Below, one piece after another: positions 5,954 through 6,450 of a stretch of 6,450 bases of DNA. The notes beneath the pieces are model-generated. The model searched no databases. It was not told where the DNA came from and saw only the letters and a list, made by a program, of their open reading frames with translations. Made by a program: the position numbers and the translations under genes. The stretch covers positions 1 through 6,450 of the forward strand of contig JAQSYR010000084.1 of the NCBI GenBank assembly GCA_029256035.1. The letters run 5' to 3'. Within the stretch, counting starts at the first letter, position 1. Each line of letters begins with the position of its first letter. Source of the DNA: Anaerocolumna sp. (GTDB lineage Bacteria; Bacillota; Clostridia; Lachnospirales; Lachnospiraceae).

Positions 5954-6450
5954 ATGTCAACTAAAAATCAACCTATTGGCTATTTGCCCGATGAACGTCC
6001 CCCCATACTTGAGTTAATTCCATTTGCTCTTCAGCAAATCGTAGTAATGTTCCCTGCAACTGTTCTTGTTGCTTTAATTACCGGGTTCCATGTATCTACT
6101 ACAATATTTGCCAGTGGTTTGGCAACTCTTTGTTTTATCTTAGTTACAGGAAGAAAGATTCCTCTTTATTATGGTTCCAGTTTTTCTTACATTGCTGCCA
6201 TAGCTTCTATTATGGGCGCGGAAGCATTTTCCACTTATTCTCTTAATGAAAAAATCTCAATTGCCCAATTTGGTATTGTAATGTCTGGTTTTGTTTCCAT
6301 TATAGCAGGAATGATTATTAAACGTTCTGGTAAATCAACTATTGATAAAGTCCTTCCACCAACAGTTACCGGAAGTATCTCTATTATTATCGGATTATCT
6401 TTAGCAGCTATTGCCATGTCAGATGCATCAGCATTTCCAGCTGTTACAGA
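5954..6450 (+). CDS. NCS2-family nucleobase permease (uracil/xanthine type), 3' end outside window
   Basis: Members are inner-membrane symporters that import uracil, xanthine or related bases. The 165 residues visible begin MSTKNQPIGYLPDERPP, followed by a first membrane helix with ALQQIVVMFPATVLVALITG (25-44), then FASGLATLCFILV (52-64), KIPLYYGSSFSYIAA (68-82), and further hydrophobic segments at about 104-122 and 140-155. The LPPTVTGSI segment (134-142) also fits the family. The usual LQH of the first helix reads LQQ here. The ATG at 5954 follows AGGAGG at 5938-5943, about 10 nt upstream. The exact substrate cannot be told from this half. It is preceded by a terminator and has its own promoter, so it appears independent of the dehydrogenase. 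Confidence 0.9.
   Translation, partial: MSTKNQPIGYLPDERPPILELIPFALQQIVVMFPATVLVALITGFHVSTTIFASGLATLCFILVTGRKIPLYYGSSFSYIAAIASIMGAEAFSTYSLNEKISIAQFGIVMSGFVSIIAGMIIKRSGKSTIDKVLPPTVTGSISIIIGLSLAAIAMSDASAFPAVT

Noticed and set aside
6235..6417. 60-codon minus-strand frame
   Set aside because: It is a shadow inside the permease gene, which shows clear NCS2 family motifs on the plus strand.

Overview
The window is AT-rich, with strong AGGAGG-type ribosome binding sites, sigma-A-like promoters and clostridial-style protein sequences. This suggests a low-GC Firmicute of the class Clostridia, plausibly Lachnospiraceae-like. That placement is inferred from composition and gene types; no marker gene is present.

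Layout from left to right. (1) Positions 1-666, minus strand: the N-terminal part of a DUF1537 / four-carbon acid sugar kinase, cut by the window edge. Its extreme N-terminus joins directly to a later part of the domain, so about 50-60 residues, including the DDFTGA-type motif, appear to be missing in frame. (2) Positions 667-903: a divergent control region with two clear palindromes and a sigma-A-like promoter for each side. (3) Positions 904-2682, plus: a PrpR_N-type regulator with a Fis-type HTH. Its AAA+ domain keeps Walker A but has lost the GAFTGA loop and the Walker B acidic residues. (4) Positions 2698-2751: a long inverted repeat between convergent genes. (5) Positions 2786-4432, minus: a two-gene unit of a 52-residue unknown protein and a large serine recombinase, possibly a small mobile element inserted beside the metabolic genes. 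(6) Positions 4591-5550, plus: a D-isomer-specific 2-hydroxyacid dehydrogenase with its own promoter. (7) Positions 5551-5953: a decaying 16-bp tandem repeat, a strong rho-independent terminator, and a promoter whose -35 overlaps a perfect 14-bp palindrome. (8) Positions 5954-6450, plus: the start of an NCS2-family nucleobase permease, cut by the right edge.

How the genes fit together: the kinase and PrpR_N-type regulator are a familiar pairing in catabolism of four-carbon sugar acids, and the divergent arrangement suggests the regulator controls the kinase operon and itself. The 2-hydroxyacid dehydrogenase could act on related acids, but it is separately transcribed and now separated by the recombinase unit. 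The permease appears to be an independent nucleobase-uptake gene. I do not see a wholly new system. The most noteworthy points are the lesioned kinase, the apparently sigma-54-independent regulator and the minimal recombinase unit.
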